DNA of 64,000 nt. It comes from Caballeronia sp. BR00000012568055. GTDB taxonomy: Bacteria > Pseudomonadota > Gammaproteobacteria > Burkholderiales > Burkholderiaceae. A model generated the notes under the pieces. The model had not been told where the DNA came from. It worked only from the letters and a program-made list of their open reading frames with translations, and did no database searches. Shown one piece after another: positions 46,563-57,393 of the stretch. Both the position numbers and the translations under genes were made by a program. The stretch covers positions 1-64,000 of the forward strand of contig NZ_JAQFVG010000358.1 in assembly GCF_029439455.1 (NCBI RefSeq), written 5' to 3'. Positions within the stretch are counted from its first letter, which is position 1, and each line of letters starts with the position of its first letter.

Positions 46563-48182
46563 ATGCATAAAATCTCGATCGAACTGATCAAGCCATTCAT
46601 CGCTTTTTTAAAGAATGCCGTGACGGCGCATACGGAAGGACGCGTCGAAGCCGGCGAGACATGGCTGAATGCCGCCGCGCATTTGCATGCAACGGACGAC
46701 GACTCGCTGATCATGCTAGTGGAGGCGCTGGCCGCGCAGTCAGCCGTGCCGGACGCACTTGCTATCGCCGAATCCTGGCGGCAGCTCCGTCCGCGCTCGG
46801 TCGCCGCCGCATACTATCTGGGCTGCCTTTTCGATATGTCCGGCCGCCAGCGCGAGGCGCTTACGGCTTATCGGCATGCGTTGGCTTGCAGCCCGGACTA
46901 CCCCAATCTCAGAACCAATCTCGCATCGGCGATCCATCAGTCAGGCGGCGACTTGCGCGAAGCGATCGCCTTGCTCGAGGATGCCTGCAAGGCCGATCCG
47001 CAGGAAACGCTGGCATGGAGCAACCTTTGCATACTGCGCTTCAAAACCTTCGATCTCGATGGCGCGTTGATCGCCGGAAAGCGCGCGGTCGAACTGGCGC
47101 CTCACCATGCCGCCAGCTTGTATGCCTATGCGCTTGTCCTGGCGGAAGCGCGCCGCATTGACGAGGCCACGGCATACGCCGTCGCCGCGTGCAATCAGGC
47201 GCCGCACGACGCGTCCTATCGATTCCACCTGTCGATCCTTCGCCTGGCGCAGCGTGACTACGAACAAGGCTGGCCCGAGTTCGAATCAAGATGGCGCGGG
47301 GCACATATCTCGCACGGACAGTGGCCCGAATTTCCGCAGCCACGCTGGGAAGGACAGCCTCTGGACGGCAAGACACTTCTGCTGTGGGGCGAGCAAGGCA
47401 TGGGCGATGTGCTCCAGTTCTGTCGTCTGGTGCCAGCGCTGGCGCAGCGAGTGCACGAAGCGGGCGGGCGAATTGAATGGAACGCGTTCCCGCAGATGAG
47501 CGCTTTGCTCGCGCGTAGTCTGAGCCAGCATGTCGATGGTTTCACGATCGGAGGCGGACTCGACGACTTGCCGCATTACGACTATCACCTTCCTCTGCTC
47601 AGTATTCCGTTGGTAACAGGCCTGCGCGATGAAACCATCCCCGCCGCGCCCTATCTGTTTGCAGACGCCGCGCACTCGGCGTTCTGGAAACAGCGTCTGT
47701 CGCATGAAAGGCGATTCAAAGTCGGGCTGGTCTGGACCGGCAGCGCGACACATTCGCGAAATCCATTCAGACGAGTCGGCTGGGAGCGTTACGCGGAGTA
47801 TCTGAAGAACATGCCGGGCGTGGCTTTTTACTCGCTGCAAAAAGGCGCTGAAGCCGATGTGCGGTCAGCGCGCGCGGCCGGCCTGCATATGGAAGACTTC
47901 ACGCACGAACTGAACAGTTTCGACGATACCGCTGCGTTCGTCGGCGCACTCGATCTCGTGATTACTGTCTGCACGTCGATTGCGCATCTGGGCGGAGCGC
48001 TGGGTTGCCCGACGTGGGTGCTGCTGGATGTGAATCCGTATTGGGTCTGGCAACTCGACCGTGCTGATACTCCGTGGTATTCGAGCGTCCGGTTGTATCG
48101 TCAGCCGCAATTCGCGGACTGGAACTCCGTGATGCAAGACGTTGCGGCCGATTTGTTGCGCCTGACCGACTCGCATCGATAA
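46563..48182 (+). CDS. TPR protein with glycosyltransferase-9-like C-terminal domain
   Basis: The product has 539 residues. Residues 20-240 form about six tetratricopeptide repeats (for example AAYYLGCLFDMSGRQREAL and AWSNLCILRFKTFDLDGA). Residues 270-535 resemble the heptosyltransferase/GT9-like domain (LLLWGEQGMGDVLQFCRLVP, then VGLVWTGSATHSRNPFR, then LVITVCTSIAHLGGALGCP). Such fusions are common in proteobacteria and may glycosylate proteins or build surface polysaccharide. The donor and acceptor are unknown. There is no clear Shine-Dalgarno. Confidence 0.8.
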   Translation: MHKISIELIKPFIAFLKNAVTAHTEGRVEAGETWLNAAAHLHATDDDSLIMLVEALAAQSAVPDALAIAESWRQLRPRSVAAAYYLGCLFDMSGRQREALTAYRHALACSPDYPNLRTNLASAIHQSGGDLREAIALLEDACKADPQETLAWSNLCILRFKTFDLDGALIAGKRAVELAPHHAASLYAYALVLAEARRIDEATAYAVAACNQAPHDASYRFHLSILRLAQRDYEQGWPEFESRWRGAHISHGQWPEFPQPRWEGQPLDGKTLLLWGEQGMGDVLQFCRLVPALAQRVHEAGGRIEWNAFPQMSALLARSLSQHVDGFTIGGGLDDLPHYDYHLPLLSIPLVTGLRDETIPAAPYLFADAAHSAFWKQRLSHERRFKVGLVWTGSATHSRNPFRRVGWERYAEYLKNMPGVAFYSLQKGAEADVRSARAAGLHMEDFTHELNSFDDTAAFVGALDLVITVCTSIAHLGGALGCPTWVLLDVNPYWVWQLDRADTPWYSSVRLYRQPQFADWNSVMQDVAADLLRLTDSHR

Positions 48183-48191
48183 ACCCAAGTC

Positions 48192-48222
48192 GCTCACCGC
48201 CCGATTGTCGGGCAGTGAGCGT
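48192..48222. terminator. Hairpin between converging TPR gene and bioB
   Basis: CGCTCAC/GTGAGCG (48192-48198 with 48216-48222) encloses a second short stem, GCCCG/CGGGC. There is no T-run on either strand. It is placed to end both transcripts. Confidence 0.5.
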
Positions 48223-48232
48223 ATGCGGCGAC

Positions 48233-49249
48233 TCAGTGCGCGTGCACGGATACGCCGCCGCACGCGTGCTCGTGATCGCGTTGGGGCGCGCTCACGTTCT
48301 GCGCCGTTTCCGCGCGCATGCCCAATCGTTCGATCAGCTTGCGATCCGCTTCCGCTTGCGGATTGCTCGTCGTCAGAAGTTGATCGCCGTAGAAAATCGA
48401 ATTTGCGCCCGCGGCGAAGCACAGCGCCTGCAGCGCTTCGTCCATTTGCTCGCGGCCCGCGGAGAGACGCACCATCGCTTTCGGCATGGTGATACGCGCG
48501 ACCGCGATCGTGCGGACGAATTCGAAGGGATCGAGCGCTTCGGTGCCGGTCAGCGGCGTGCCGGAAACCTGTACCAGATTGTTGATCGGCACCGATTCGG
48601 GATACGGCTCCATGTTCGCCAGCTGCGAGATCAGCCCCGCGCGCTCGCGCCGCGATTCGCCCATGCCGACAATCCCGCCGCAACACACATTGATGCCCGC
48701 ATCGCGCACGTGCTCCAGCGTGTCGAGACGGTCCTGATACGTGCGCGTCGAGATGATCTGGCCGTAGAACTCGGGCGAGGTATCGAGATTGTGGTTGTAG
48801 TAGTCGAGGCCCGCGTCGCGCAGACCTTGCGCCTGATGCTGCTCCAGCATGCCGAGCGTCACGCACGTTTCCAGGCCCATCGCCTTGACGCCGCGAATCA
48901 TGTCCTTGATCGGCTCGAGGTGACGATCCTTCGGATTGCGCCACGCCGCGCCCATGCAGAAGCGCGTCGCGCCGTTCGCTTTGGCGACTTCGGCGGCTTG
49001 CAGCACGGCATCGACTTCCATGAGTTTTTCGGCTTTCAAACCGGTCTCGTGATGTACCGACTGCGGGCAATACGCGCAATCTTCCTCGCAGCCGCCCGTC
49101 TTGATCGACAGCAACGTGGACAACTGCACCGCGTTTGGATCGAAATGTTCGCGATGCACGGTTTGCGCGCGAAACAGCAGGTCGTTGAACGGCAGATCGT
49201 ACAGAGCGACGACATCGGCGACGCGCCAGCGAGATTGAGTTGTGGTCAT
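48233..49249 (-). CDS. bioB: Biotin synthase
   Basis: The product has 338 residues. It is a radical SAM enzyme inserting sulfur into dethiobiotin. The cluster motif is in [12 protein letters not shown] (CxxxCxxC). Further conserved regions are [14 protein letters not shown] and the 2Fe-2S-binding YYNHNLDTS. It is the last gene of the operon in the order bioA, bioF, bioD, bioB, 12 bp after bioD. Confidence 0.97.
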   Translation of the reverse strand: MTTTQSRWRVADVVALYDLPFNDLLFRAQTVHREHFDPNAVQLSTLLSIKTGGCEEDCAYCPQSVHHETGLKAEKLMEVDAVLQAAEVAKANGATRFCMGAAWRNPKDRHLEPIKDMIRGVKAMGLETCVTLGMLEQHQAQGLRDAGLDYYNHNLDTSPEFYGQIISTRTYQDRLDTLEHVRDAGINVCCGGIVGMGESRRERAGLISQLANMEPYPESVPINNLVQVSGTPLTGTEALDPFEFVRTIAVARITMPKAMVRLSAGREQMDEALQALCFAAGANSIFYGDQLLTTSNPQAEADRKLIERLGMRAETAQNVSAPQRDHEHACGGVSVHAH

Positions 49250-49261
49250 GATGAGAGTCCT

Positions 49262-49960
49262 TTATTGAATGCGAATTCGGTCGAGCAACGCGGCGATATC
49301 CAGATGGCTGGCCGCGCGCGTTGCATCGGATGGAGCGATGTGGGGAATCACGCCGAGCAGCGGCGCGTCGAGTCGATGCTTCAGCGTGTGAATATTTTCG
49401 TCGGGATACAGCATGTTCGGATCGATGCGGTTCGCCACCCAGCCCGCGATTGTCAGCCCGCGCGACGCGATGGCTTCGGCCGTCAGCAGCGCGTGGCTGA
49501 TGCAGCCGAGCCGCATGCCGACGACCAGCACGACGGGCAGATTCAGCGCGACGGCGAGATCGGCGGTGTCGTGTTGATCGTCGAGCGGCACGCGGAAACC
49601 GCCGACGCCTTCGACCACGACGATATCCGCTTGCTGGCGCGCAATCGCATGCGCCTCGACAATCCGCCTGATGTCCAACGCAATCCCTTCACGCGCCGCC
49701 GCGATATGCGGTGCAATCGGCTCGCGCATCATGAACGACGTGCGGATTGCGTTCGGCAGCGCGACGTTGGCGTTGGCATCGAGTTGATCGGCGTCTTCGT
49801 TGTGCAGCACGCCGTCGCGTTCCGTTGCGCCCGAGGCGATCGGTTTCATCGCGGCGGCGCGCAGGCCCGCGCGCGCGAAGCCTTGCAGCAGCGCGCACGA
49901 GACGAAGGTCTTGCCGATTTCCGTATCGGTTCCGGCGACGAACAAAGACAAAGCGGTCAT
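49262..49960 (-). CDS. bioD: Dethiobiotin synthetase
   Basis: The product has 232 residues. The ATP-binding P-loop is [14 protein letters not shown] at the N-terminus, with [12 protein letters not shown] later. It closes the ureido ring of dethiobiotin from 7,8-diaminopelargonate, CO2 and ATP. Its ATG overlaps the bioF stop by 4 bp. Confidence 0.96.
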   Translation of the reverse strand: MTALSLFVAGTDTEIGKTFVSCALLQGFARAGLRAAAMKPIASGATERDGVLHNEDADQLDANANVALPNAIRTSFMMREPIAPHIAAAREGIALDIRRIVEAHAIARQQADIVVVEGVGGFRVPLDDQHDTADLAVALNLPVVLVVGMRLGCISHALLTAEAIASRGLTIAGWVANRIDPNMLYPDENIHTLKHRLDAPLLGVIPHIAPSDATRAASHLDIAALLDRIRIQ

Positions 49961-51147
49961 AGCGTATTCAGAGCGTGATCGAGTTTGGCGAGGTCGTCTT
50001 CCGAGTGCGCAGCCGACAGCGATATGCGCAGCCGCGATGTGCCCGCAGGCACGGTCGGCGGACGGATCGCGGGCACCCAGAGTCCGTGCTCATCGAGCGC
50101 GGCGGCAATTGCCAGCGTTTCGTCGTTTGCGCCGATGACGAGCGGCTGCACGGCGGTGTGCGAATCGACCGGCATCCAGCGCGTGCGCCTGAGCATCGCG
50201 CGCGTGGTTTCGATCAGCGAGGCGAGATGCGCGCGGCGTGCATCGCCTTCATCGCTGGCAATGATCCGCACGCTCGCCGACACCGCATGCGCGACCGCCG
50301 GCGGCGACGCCGTCGTGAAGATATACGGACGCGCGCGCTGAATCAGCCATTCGACGACGGTTTTATCCGCACACACGAACGCGCCCGATACCCCCGCCGC
50401 CTTGCCGAGCGTGCCGACATAAACGAGATGCGGCGAGCGCAACGCGGCGTCGGCCAGCGCGCCGCGTCCTTGCGGACCGAGCACGCCGAAACCGTGCGCA
50501 TCATCGACGACGAGCCACGCGCCATATTTTTCCGCGAGTTCCACGAGACGCGCGAGCGGCGCGGTATCGCCGTCCATGCTGAAGACCGTATCCGTGACGA
50601 TGAGTTTCGTCGCGTTTTCATCGCGCGATGCGTCGAGCATGGCGTCGAGCGCGGCCATATCGGCGTGCGGATAAATCTGCGTTTGCGCGCGCGACAGACG
50701 CACGCCGTCGATCAGCGAGGCGTGATTCAGCGAGTCCGAAAACACCAGCGTGCCGCGTCCGGCGAGTGCGGTCAGCACGGCGAGATTCGCCATGTAGCCG
50801 GTACTGAAGTACAGCGCACGCGGGTTATCGACGAAACCGCCGGAGAACGCGGCGAGATCGTCTTCGAGTTGCGCGTGCGCGCGCGAATGTCCGCCCAGCA
50901 GATGCGATCCGCCGCTGCCCGCGCCGTACTTCGACGCGCCTTCGGCCATCGCCGCGCGGATGCCTTCGTGCGCGGCGAGGCCCAGATAATCGTTGCTGGC
51001 AAAGCCGATGATCGCGCGGCCATCCACGGTCATATGCGCGGAACACGCGCTGTCGGTGGTTTTGCGGCGGCGGCGCAGACCGCGTGCGTCGATATCTTTC
51101 AAGCCTTGTTTCAGCGTTTCGTAAAGCGCGTTCGATGTCGTGCTCAT
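49957..51147 (-). CDS. bioF: 8-amino-7-oxononanoate synthase
   Basis: The product has 396 residues. This pyridoxal-phosphate enzyme condenses pimeloyl-CoA (or -ACP) with alanine. The PLP lysine is in [13 protein letters not shown], and the neighbouring [12 protein letters not shown] and [12 protein letters not shown] motifs are intact. Its start overlaps the bioA stop by 4 bp. Confidence 0.96.
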   Translation of the reverse strand: MSTTSNALYETLKQGLKDIDARGLRRRRKTTDSACSAHMTVDGRAIIGFASNDYLGLAAHEGIRAAMAEGASKYGAGSGGSHLLGGHSRAHAQLEDDLAAFSGGFVDNPRALYFSTGYMANLAVLTALAGRGTLVFSDSLNHASLIDGVRLSRAQTQIYPHADMAALDAMLDASRDENATKLIVTDTVFSMDGDTAPLARLVELAEKYGAWLVVDDAHGFGVLGPQGRGALADAALRSPHLVYVGTLGKAAGVSGAFVCADKTVVEWLIQRARPYIFTTASPPAVAHAVSASVRIIASDEGDARRAHLASLIETTRAMLRRTRWMPVDSHTAVQPLVIGANDETLAIAAALDEHGLWVPAIRPPTVPAGTSRLRISLSAAHSEDDLAKLDHALNTL

Positions 51148-52430
51148 GCCGTCTCCGCAAGCGTGGCGTCGAGCGTGTCGCGCGTGCGTTGCGCGAGCAG
51201 GACGAGTTCGTCGTCAGAGAGGGTGTACGGCGGCATCAGATAAACCGTTTTGCCGATGGGACGCATCAGCAGTTCGCGCTTGAGCGCATTGGCGAAGAAG
51301 CGGCGCGAGAAAGTCGGGTCTTGGGTATCGACGTCGAAGGCGAAAATGGTGCCGCGTTGGCGCAGGTTCTTTGCCCACGCGAATGCTTCGCGCAGCAATG
51401 CCGACTTGCGGCGATTTTCTGCCAGCACGTTGTCGCGTTCGAAAAGATCGAGCGTGGCCAGCGCGGCGCGGCAGGCGAGCGGATTGCCGGTGTACGAATG
51501 CGAATGCAGGAAGCCGCGCGTGAAGTCGTCGTCGTAGAACGCTTGGTAGATGGCGTCGCGCGTGAGCACGATCGACAGCGGCAGATATCCGCCGCTGATG
51601 CCCTTCGACAGACACAGAAAGTCCGGCCAGATGCCCGCTTGCTCGCACGCGAAAAATGTCCCGGTACGGCCGCAGCCAACCGCGATTTCATCGGCGATCA
51701 GGTGGATGTCGAACTCGTCGCAGAGCGCGCGCAGCCGCGTGAGATACGAGGCGTCGTACATCGCCATGCCTGCGGCGCATTGCACCAGCGGTTCGACGAT
51801 CACCGCCGACAGTTGCGCCGCGCGTTGCTCGAACAGCGTGCGCATGGCGGCGAGCGCTTCGTCTTCGCCCACGCTCGCTGGCGATGCAACCACATGCGCG
51901 TGACGAATCAGCGGGTCGTAAGCGTCCTTGAAAATGGCGACGTCCGTCACGCCGAGCGCGCCGATGGTCTCGCCGTGATAGCTATTCGCCAGACACACGA
52001 ACTCGCGCTTCTCCGTGCGGCCGTGGTTGCGCCAGAAGTGAAAGCTCATCTTCAGCGCGATTTCCACCGCCGATGCGCCATCGGATGCGAAAAACGCATG
52101 ACCGAGCGTGCGTTGCGTCAGCGCCGACAAACGCTCGGCCAGTTCGACGGCGGGCGCGTGCGTGCAGCCCGCGAGCATCGCGTGTTCGAGCGTATCGAGC
52201 TGATCTTTCAGCGCCTGATTAATATCGGCGTTCGCGTGGCCGAACAGGTTGACCCACCACGAACTGATCGCATCGAGATAGCGATTGCCAGCGGGATCGA
52301 ACAGCCACGCGCCTTTGCCGCGCGCGATCGGCACGAGCGGCATGCGTTCGTGGTGCTTCATCTGGGTGCACGGATGCCACACGGCGGCGAGCGAACGCGC
52401 GACCCAGTCTTGATTGGCTTCAGTGTTCAA
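51144..52430 (-). CDS. bioA: Adenosylmethionine-8-amino-7-oxononanoate aminotransferase
   Basis: The product has 428 residues. It transfers the amino group of SAM to make 7,8-diaminopelargonate. Typical motifs are [11 protein letters not shown] at the N-terminus, [24 protein letters not shown] and the PLP lysine in [19 protein letters not shown] at 52430 is the likely start: it follows AGGGAG by seven bases and gives the family N-terminus NTEANQDW. The ATG further upstream would add 50 unconserved residues. Confidence 0.95.
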   Translation of the reverse strand: MNTEANQDWVARSLAAVWHPCTQMKHHERMPLVPIARGKGAWLFDPAGNRYLDAISSWWVNLFGHANADINQALKDQLDTLEHAMLAGCTHAPAVELAERLSALTQRTLGHAFFASDGASAVEIALKMSFHFWRNHGRTEKREFVCLANSYHGETIGALGVTDVAIFKDAYDPLIRHAHVVASPASVGEDEALAAMRTLFEQRAAQLSAVIVEPLVQCAAGMAMYDASYLTRLRALCDEFDIHLIADEIAVGCGRTGTFFACEQAGIWPDFLCLSKGISGGYLPLSIVLTRDAIYQAFYDDDFTRGFLHSHSYTGNPLACRAALATLDLFERDNVLAENRRKSALLREAFAWAKNLRQRGTIFAFDVDTQDPTFSRRFFANALKRELLMRPIGKTVYLMPPYTLSDDELVLLAQRTRDTLDATLAETA

Positions 52431-52655
52431 AAACGACTCCCTGGCCCGCGTTGCTTGCGAGCCGGATACTTCGGACAAGCAGGTGCCTGCATGGATAAGC
52501 GTGAGATACGGCTTAGGTCGATTATCGCTAAAACACGCGCGGGCTTCGCGTTTCCACGGCCTTTCGCTTGAGGCGTACACGCCTGTCCGAAATGCGAAAA
52601 AGCGCTATCGCGCCTAACTTCGCTGATCTGGCGGCGTTATCGCTTCAAGATGCGA

Positions 52656-52680
52656 AAACGCCGGCGCGAGGCCGGCGTTT
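52656..52680 (-). terminator. Intrinsic terminator after the secreted hydrolase
   Basis: A 10-bp stem, AAACGCCGGC/GCCGGCGTTT, has a 5-base loop. On the minus strand the end of the stem is a short T-run. It separates the hydrolase from the biotin operon on the same strand. Confidence 0.75.
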
Positions 52681-52713
52681 CGAAATTTCGCTTAAACGTG
52701 CTTCAGTTTGACT

Positions 52714-53961
52714 TCAGTTCGACGCGGTCTGCGTGTCCGCCGCCTGATCCTTCCACACGATGCGGTTATCCACCGCATACAGCTTGCACGGATCGCTGCT
52801 CTGCTTCTGGCAACTGGCCAGCGCGACGGACATCGGGTCGTCGCCGCCTTCGGCCCACGACCACGCGCCGGAATCCGATACGGCGAACGCGCGGCTCGAA
52901 TACTGATTCAGAAAGTTGCGATAACCCTCGCGGCCGTTTTCATCGACATACGGAACGGCGTTCACGGAGTCGAGATTGGCGAAGTCCGTTGCTTTCGGCA
53001 GGCTCGGTTCGGCGACCTGATACTGCACGGCCGTCGGCATGCCGATCTGCGCGAGGAAGGTCTTCACGCGCGGCCACCAGACCTGCACGCCGTCACGATC
53101 CCCGACCAGCCGATGCGCGTCGTTCTTGTACTTGCCGAAGTCGGTCATCTCGGCGCGCGCGCCGTGCGAAACGAACGACGCGTACATTTTTGCGGAGAGG
53201 TCGCCTTGCCAGACCGAGTCATTGTCGCCGTACATCCACAGCGACGGCAGGCGTACGTGCTGACCGTAGTCGCCGAAAGCATCGACGAGATTCTTTTGCC
53301 AGCCTTCGCATTCGTCCTGACGCAGACCGCCCGAGAAGTTGATGAGACCGCGCACGCCGGGAGCGGCGACGGCATCGCGCGCGCCATAAGCGATAGTCGT
53401 CAACCCGCCGTGCGACGTGCCCGCCACGACGATATGCGTCTTGTCCACGTAAGCCTGCTGGCTCATGTAATCAACGGTGGCGGCAACGTCCTGCGCCTGC
53501 GCGAAACCGTTCGCTTCGACATCGCAACCGTGGCCCGCGTATTGACCGCCCGAACCCGCGAAGCCACGGCGATTCGGCACGACCACCACATAGCCATGAC
53601 GCACGAACTCGCGTGCAAGCGCGACCGGGCGATTGCGCGGCTGATTGTGCGCGTCACCGGGGAGCTTGCCGTGATTGAAGACGATCATCGGGAACGGACC
53701 CGCGCCGTCCGGTTTGAACACGGTGGTTTCGAGCGCGATATCGCCTTCGGGCACCTGAATGACGGATTCATTCAGACCATTGGCGACGACCGGCAAATGT
53801 TGATCGAGCGAATCCGGAATGGTCTGACCGAACGCGGGCGCTTGCAGACCTTCGGAAGGACGCACTCCGCCGATCGGTTCGGCGCTTGCCTGGGACGTGA
53901 ACAACGACGTCGCAAGCGAAATCGCCATACTGCATCCGACCAACAGAGTCTTGATTCCCAT
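52714..53961 (-). CDS. Secreted alpha/beta hydrolase (dienelactone hydrolase / S9-like)
   Basis: The product has 415 residues with a signal peptide ending near SQASA. The hydrolase core starts at PMIVFNHGKLPGD. The nucleophile elbow is GTSHGGL (Ser near 187), the acid is probably in MYGDNDSVW, and the His in YKNDAHRLVG. The 110-residue C-terminal extension (ANLDSVNAVPYVDENGREGY) is typical of one periplasmic group with unknown substrate. The gene is alone, with a 341-bp upstream gap. Confidence 0.85.
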   Translation of the reverse strand: MGIKTLLVGCSMAISLATSLFTSQASAEPIGGVRPSEGLQAPAFGQTIPDSLDQHLPVVANGLNESVIQVPEGDIALETTVFKPDGAGPFPMIVFNHGKLPGDAHNQPRNRPVALAREFVRHGYVVVVPNRRGFAGSGGQYAGHGCDVEANGFAQAQDVAATVDYMSQQAYVDKTHIVVAGTSHGGLTTIAYGARDAVAAPGVRGLINFSGGLRQDECEGWQKNLVDAFGDYGQHVRLPSLWMYGDNDSVWQGDLSAKMYASFVSHGARAEMTDFGKYKNDAHRLVGDRDGVQVWWPRVKTFLAQIGMPTAVQYQVAEPSLPKATDFANLDSVNAVPYVDENGREGYRNFLNQYSSRAFAVSDSGAWSWAEGGDDPMSVALASCQKQSSDPCKLYAVDNRIVWKDQAADTQTASN

Positions 53962-54302
53962 CCGCGCACTCCGGCCCGCATTCGCAGGTGCATTCGATTA
54001 ATACGTTGATTCGGCTTGGCCCCAAATGACTGAATTGAAGTCAAACCTGTCGCGCTGCTCTGATGAGCAGTATCGAATGCGGTTTCCGGGAGTCATGCGT
54101 TGAACAAGCATGACAAATGGCTTCAAAACGGGGCTTCGCTGCATTGCCATGTCACCAAGCTGACGGTGGTCTGGCATGAACCACAGATTAACTGTTCAAA
54201 ATTGCACTGCACAATTAGCGTATCCCCGTAACTGCTTAATCTGAAAGGAGAAATTCAGGAAACTAATACTTGCACAAGCATCTTTTTATATTAAAGATGT
54301 GT
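53962..54302. other. Intergenic region upstream of the secreted hydrolase
   Basis: This 341-bp AT-rich stretch has no convincing gene. It includes short hairpins CTGCTC/GAGCAG (54055-54070) and CATCTTT/AAAGATG (54279-54299). The second may end the ychJ transcript weakly. Confidence 0.45.
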
Positions 54303-54722
54303 TTACTTATTTTTGATTTCTCCGTCGATATATATCCAATTGCCGATGCTATTACGTCTGAATCGACTGGCTTCATGAAGCCGATGCGCGCGCCCATCTA
54401 CTTTATATCGTGCGATGAATTCGACTTCCTCATTATTGATATCGACCACCGTATGGCGTTTGATATCGAGACCGAGCCAGCGCGTGGTGGTGTCGGACGC
54501 GTCGAGGTCGGGCGGGCAGGTTTCTTCGGCCCACGTCGAGCGCAGGTAAGGCGTGTTGCCGAGCACGTAGGCGGTGTAGCGCGAGCGCATCAGTTCCATT
54601 GCGTTCGCGGGCTTTTCGCCGCCTTCGATAAAGCGCGCGCAGCATAAGTCATAGCGTGGCGCTTTCGCATTCGGACGGCGCACCGGCGATGCGCCGCCGC
54701 AGGGACATTCCACTGGCTTCAT
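54303..54722 (-). CDS. ychJ: YchJ-family protein
   Basis: The product has 139 residues. The N-terminal cysteine motif (VECPCGG then YDLCCARFI) is followed by the YchJ core (MRSRYTAYVLGNTPYL and LDIKRHTVVDINNEEVEF). The family (UPF0225) has an NTF2-like middle domain and no settled function. Most members also have a C-terminal SEC-C motif; this one ends before it. Its ATG overlaps the glutathione-transferase stop (ATGA). Confidence 0.85.
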   Translation of the reverse strand: MKPVECPCGGASPVRRPNAKAPRYDLCCARFIEGGEKPANAMELMRSRYTAYVLGNTPYLRSTWAEETCPPDLDASDTTTRWLGLDIKRHTVVDINNEEVEFIARYKVDGRAHRLHEASRFRRNSIGNWIYIDGEIKNK

Positions 54723-55327
54723 TGATCGACGCCCGGCATTTCAATGTGACGCGGCTGCGTGCGCACGCGTTCGAGCCACGCGCGGATATGCGGATAGTTC
54801 GCGAGATCGAGACCGGCTTCATCGGCGACATGCGTGTAGGCGTACAGCGCGATATCGGCAATGGTGTAGCGCTCGCCCACAAAGAACGTGCGCGTGGCCA
54901 GATGCTGCTCCATCACATCGAGCGCGCGATACGAACCGGCGGTTTTCTCGGGCAGACGCGGATCGTCGTGCTGCTTCAGAAACACGCGGATAAAACGCGC
55001 CACCGCCACATACGGCTCATGGCTGTATTGCTCGAAGAACATCCATTGCAGCACTTGCGCGCGTTCGAGGCGATCGGTGGGCAGCAGCGGCGAGGCGTCC
55101 GCGAGATAGCTGATGATTGCGCCGGATTCCGACAGCGTCGTATTCCCGTCGATGATCAGCACCGGCACCTTGCCATTCGGATTGAGCTTGCGGAACGCTT
55201 CGGTTCGGCACGCGCCGCTCATCATGTCCACTTCATGCCAGCGATACGGCAGGCCAAGTTGTTCGAGAACGAGGCGAACCTTGTAGCAGTTGCCCGACGA
55301 CGAAACGCCGTGTACTTCATAAGTCAT
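54719..55327 (-). CDS. Glutathione S-transferase
   Basis: The product has 202 residues. The thioredoxin-like domain has SSSGNCYKVRLVLEQLG at its start and the glutathione-binding NGKVPVL and LSESGAIISYLAD motifs. A C-terminal helical domain follows. It is the second gene of the SDR-GST-ychJ operon. The start at 55327 gives MTYEVHG; an ATG 24 bp upstream is less likely. The substrate is unknown. Confidence 0.9.
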   Translation of the reverse strand: MTYEVHGVSSSGNCYKVRLVLEQLGLPYRWHEVDMMSGACRTEAFRKLNPNGKVPVLIIDGNTTLSESGAIISYLADASPLLPTDRLERAQVLQWMFFEQYSHEPYVAVARFIRVFLKQHDDPRLPEKTAGSYRALDVMEQHLATRTFFVGERYTIADIALYAYTHVADEAGLDLANYPHIRAWLERVRTQPRHIEMPGVDQ

Positions 55328-55344
55328 AGTCGAAGTCCTGAGAT

Positions 55345-56022
55345 TCACCATTCGAGCTTCGTGCCATCGTACTGCACGAAGGTGCCGTTGAATTCGTCAC
55401 GCATGGCGCCCGCCTGCGCGATCACCGCGCGCATGCCCGAGACGCTGTGCGCCACATCGATCGCCGCCGACGGCCCGCCCATTTCCGTGCGCACCCAGCC
55501 CGGATGCAGCGCAATACACGCCGAATGCCGCGACTCCAGCGACGCCACCTTCACCGCGCAATTCAGCGCCGCCTTGCTCGTCCGATACAGCCAGCCCGTC
55601 GTCCCGCTCGCCTCGCCAATGCTGCCCATCTTGCTCGATACCACCGCGAGCACGCCGCGCGCGGCGTCAGTGAGCGGCAGAAGCACGGGAATCAGCTGCA
55701 TGGGGCCGCGCACATTGGTGTGCATGACCTGATCGAAGTCTTGCGCATCGACGGTTTCGACGCCTTCGGTGCGTGGACCGTAGACGCCGGAAACGACGAT
55801 CGCCACATCGAGTTTTTCTTCGTCCAACTGCCACGCGAGCGAGGCGATTTGCTCGGGCTGCGTGACGTCGAGCGAGAAAGTTTGCGCGCCCATTGCGTCG
55901 AGCGCGTGCAGCGATGATTTGTCGCGCGCGGTGGCGAGCACGCGCCAGCCGTCGCGGCTGTATTCGCGCGCGAACTCGTGACCAATACCGCGTGACGCAC
56001 CGATGATAAGAGCCGTTTTCAT
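55345..56022 (-). CDS. Short-chain dehydrogenase/reductase (C-factor-like)
   Basis: The product has 225 residues. The nucleotide motif is IGASRGIGHEFA, the active-site Tyr and Lys are in WLYRTSKAALN, and the Ser is in VVSSKMGSI. It is most like the CsgA/C-factor group of SDRs, whose physiological substrates are mostly unproven. It is first in its operon and divergent from the UbiM-like gene. Confidence 0.88.
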   Translation of the reverse strand: MKTALIIGASRGIGHEFAREYSRDGWRVLATARDKSSLHALDAMGAQTFSLDVTQPEQIASLAWQLDEEKLDVAIVVSGVYGPRTEGVETVDAQDFDQVMHTNVRGPMQLIPVLLPLTDAARGVLAVVSSKMGSIGEASGTTGWLYRTSKAALNCAVKVASLESRHSACIALHPGWVRTEMGGPSAAIDVAHSVSGMRAVIAQAGAMRDEFNGTFVQYDGTKLEW

Positions 56023-56138
56023 GTTGGTCGCCGATAAACGTTGTGGGCCTGACTTCGACTATAACGCGACCCGCTGTCGCGTTTCCTTTCGCGAGCGTTG
56101 CAGTATCGTTCTTCGATTTTTCTTCGTACAAACGGGTG

Positions 56139-57308
56139 ATGATGCATACCGATATCGTGATTGTCGGCGCGGGACCGGCGGGCTTGTGTCTGGCGAATGC
56201 GCTGAGCGGTGCGGGCTTGTCGATCACGCTGATCGAGCAGCAGAGCGAGGACGCGCTGCGCGCCCCGGCATTCGATGGACGCGAGATTGCGCTGACGCAA
56301 AAGTCGGTGGCGATGCTGAAGACGCTGGGCGTGTGGGAGCGGATTGGCGAGCGCGCGAAATCGCCGCTGCGGGATGCGCGCGTGATGAACGGATCGTCGC
56401 CGTTCGCGATGGAGATCGGGCACAAGCTGACCGGCCATTCGGAGCTTGGCTGGCTGGTGTCGAATCATCTGATTCGCCGCGCGGCCTTCGAAGCGTTGAA
56501 AGCAGGCTCGCTCGATGTCGTCACTTCCGAGCGCGTGACCGATCTGAAAACCGATGCTTCGGGCGCGCGCGTGACACTGGCGAGCGGCAAGACGCTCGAC
56601 GCGCAACTCGTGATTGCCGCCGACAGCCGCTTCTCCGCGACGCGACGCATGATGGGTATCGCTGCCGATATGCACGATTTTGGCAAGTCCATGTTGGTGT
56701 GTTGCATGACTCACGACGAACCGCACCATCACTCGGCCTGGGAGTGGTTTGGCTACGGTCAGACGCTTGCGTTGTTACCCATGCATGACGGCCGATCGTC
56801 CGTGGTTGTGACACTGCAATCGCAAAAAATTGAGCAATTGCAGCAACTCGATGCGGACGCGTTCGCGCGTGACATCGAGCGGCGTTTCGAATGTCGGCTC
56901 GGACGCATGTCGTTGATATCGAGCAGACATGTTTATCCGTTGATTGGCGTTTATCCGCGGCGTTTGGTCGGCAAGCGCTTTGCCACGGCCGGCGATGCGG
57001 CGGTCGGCATGCATCCGGTCACCGCGCATGGATTCAACTTCGGGCTGGGGGGCATCGAAACGCTGTCGCTCGCGATCCTCGATGCGCACGCCGCCCATCG
57101 CGATATCGCCAGCGATGCGCTTTTGCAGCGCTATGAGCGGGTACATCGAATGGCTACGTGGCCGCTTTATCAGCTCACGCGCGTGATCGCGGATGTCTAT
57201 ACGCGCGACTCCCTGCCGGCCAAGGTGGCGCGGGATGTGTTGCTGCGGATCGGGGAAAAAGTCACGCCATTCAGGCGCGCGGTGGCGATGTCGTTGGCGG
57301 GGAAGTGA
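56139..57308 (+). CDS. UbiM-like ubiquinone-biosynthesis FAD hydroxylase
   Basis: The product has 389 residues. The FAD motif VIVGAGPAGLCLANAL lies at the N-terminus. The UbiH/UbiF/UbiM family motif GDAAVGMHPVTAHGFNFGLGG appears in its UbiM form. UbiM enzymes hydroxylate the demethoxyubiquinol ring at one or more positions and are found sporadically in proteobacteria. The start is one of two adjacent ATGs (56139 or 56142). Other members of the family (UbiH, UbiF, UbiI) cannot be fully excluded. Confidence 0.82.
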   Translation: MMHTDIVIVGAGPAGLCLANALSGAGLSITLIEQQSEDALRAPAFDGREIALTQKSVAMLKTLGVWERIGERAKSPLRDARVMNGSSPFAMEIGHKLTGHSELGWLVSNHLIRRAAFEALKAGSLDVVTSERVTDLKTDASGARVTLASGKTLDAQLVIAADSRFSATRRMMGIAADMHDFGKSMLVCCMTHDEPHHHSAWEWFGYGQTLALLPMHDGRSSVVVTLQSQKIEQLQQLDADAFARDIERRFECRLGRMSLISSRHVYPLIGVYPRRLVGKRFATAGDAAVGMHPVTAHGFNFGLGGIETLSLAILDAHAAHRDIASDALLQRYERVHRMATWPLYQLTRVIADVYTRDSLPAKVARDVLLRIGEKVTPFRRAVAMSLAGK

Positions 57309-57393
57309 GGTTTGGCTTATGCCTTCTGGCTAGCTCGCAAATCGTTCGGATTGCGATAGAGTCGAAATGTTGCATATCGAACAAGGAGCCGGA

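Noticed and set aside
48233-52430. Biotin genes as part of a biosynthetic cluster with the synthetase
   Set aside because: They form a standard bioA-F-D-B operon separated from it by two unrelated genes and have no tailoring role.
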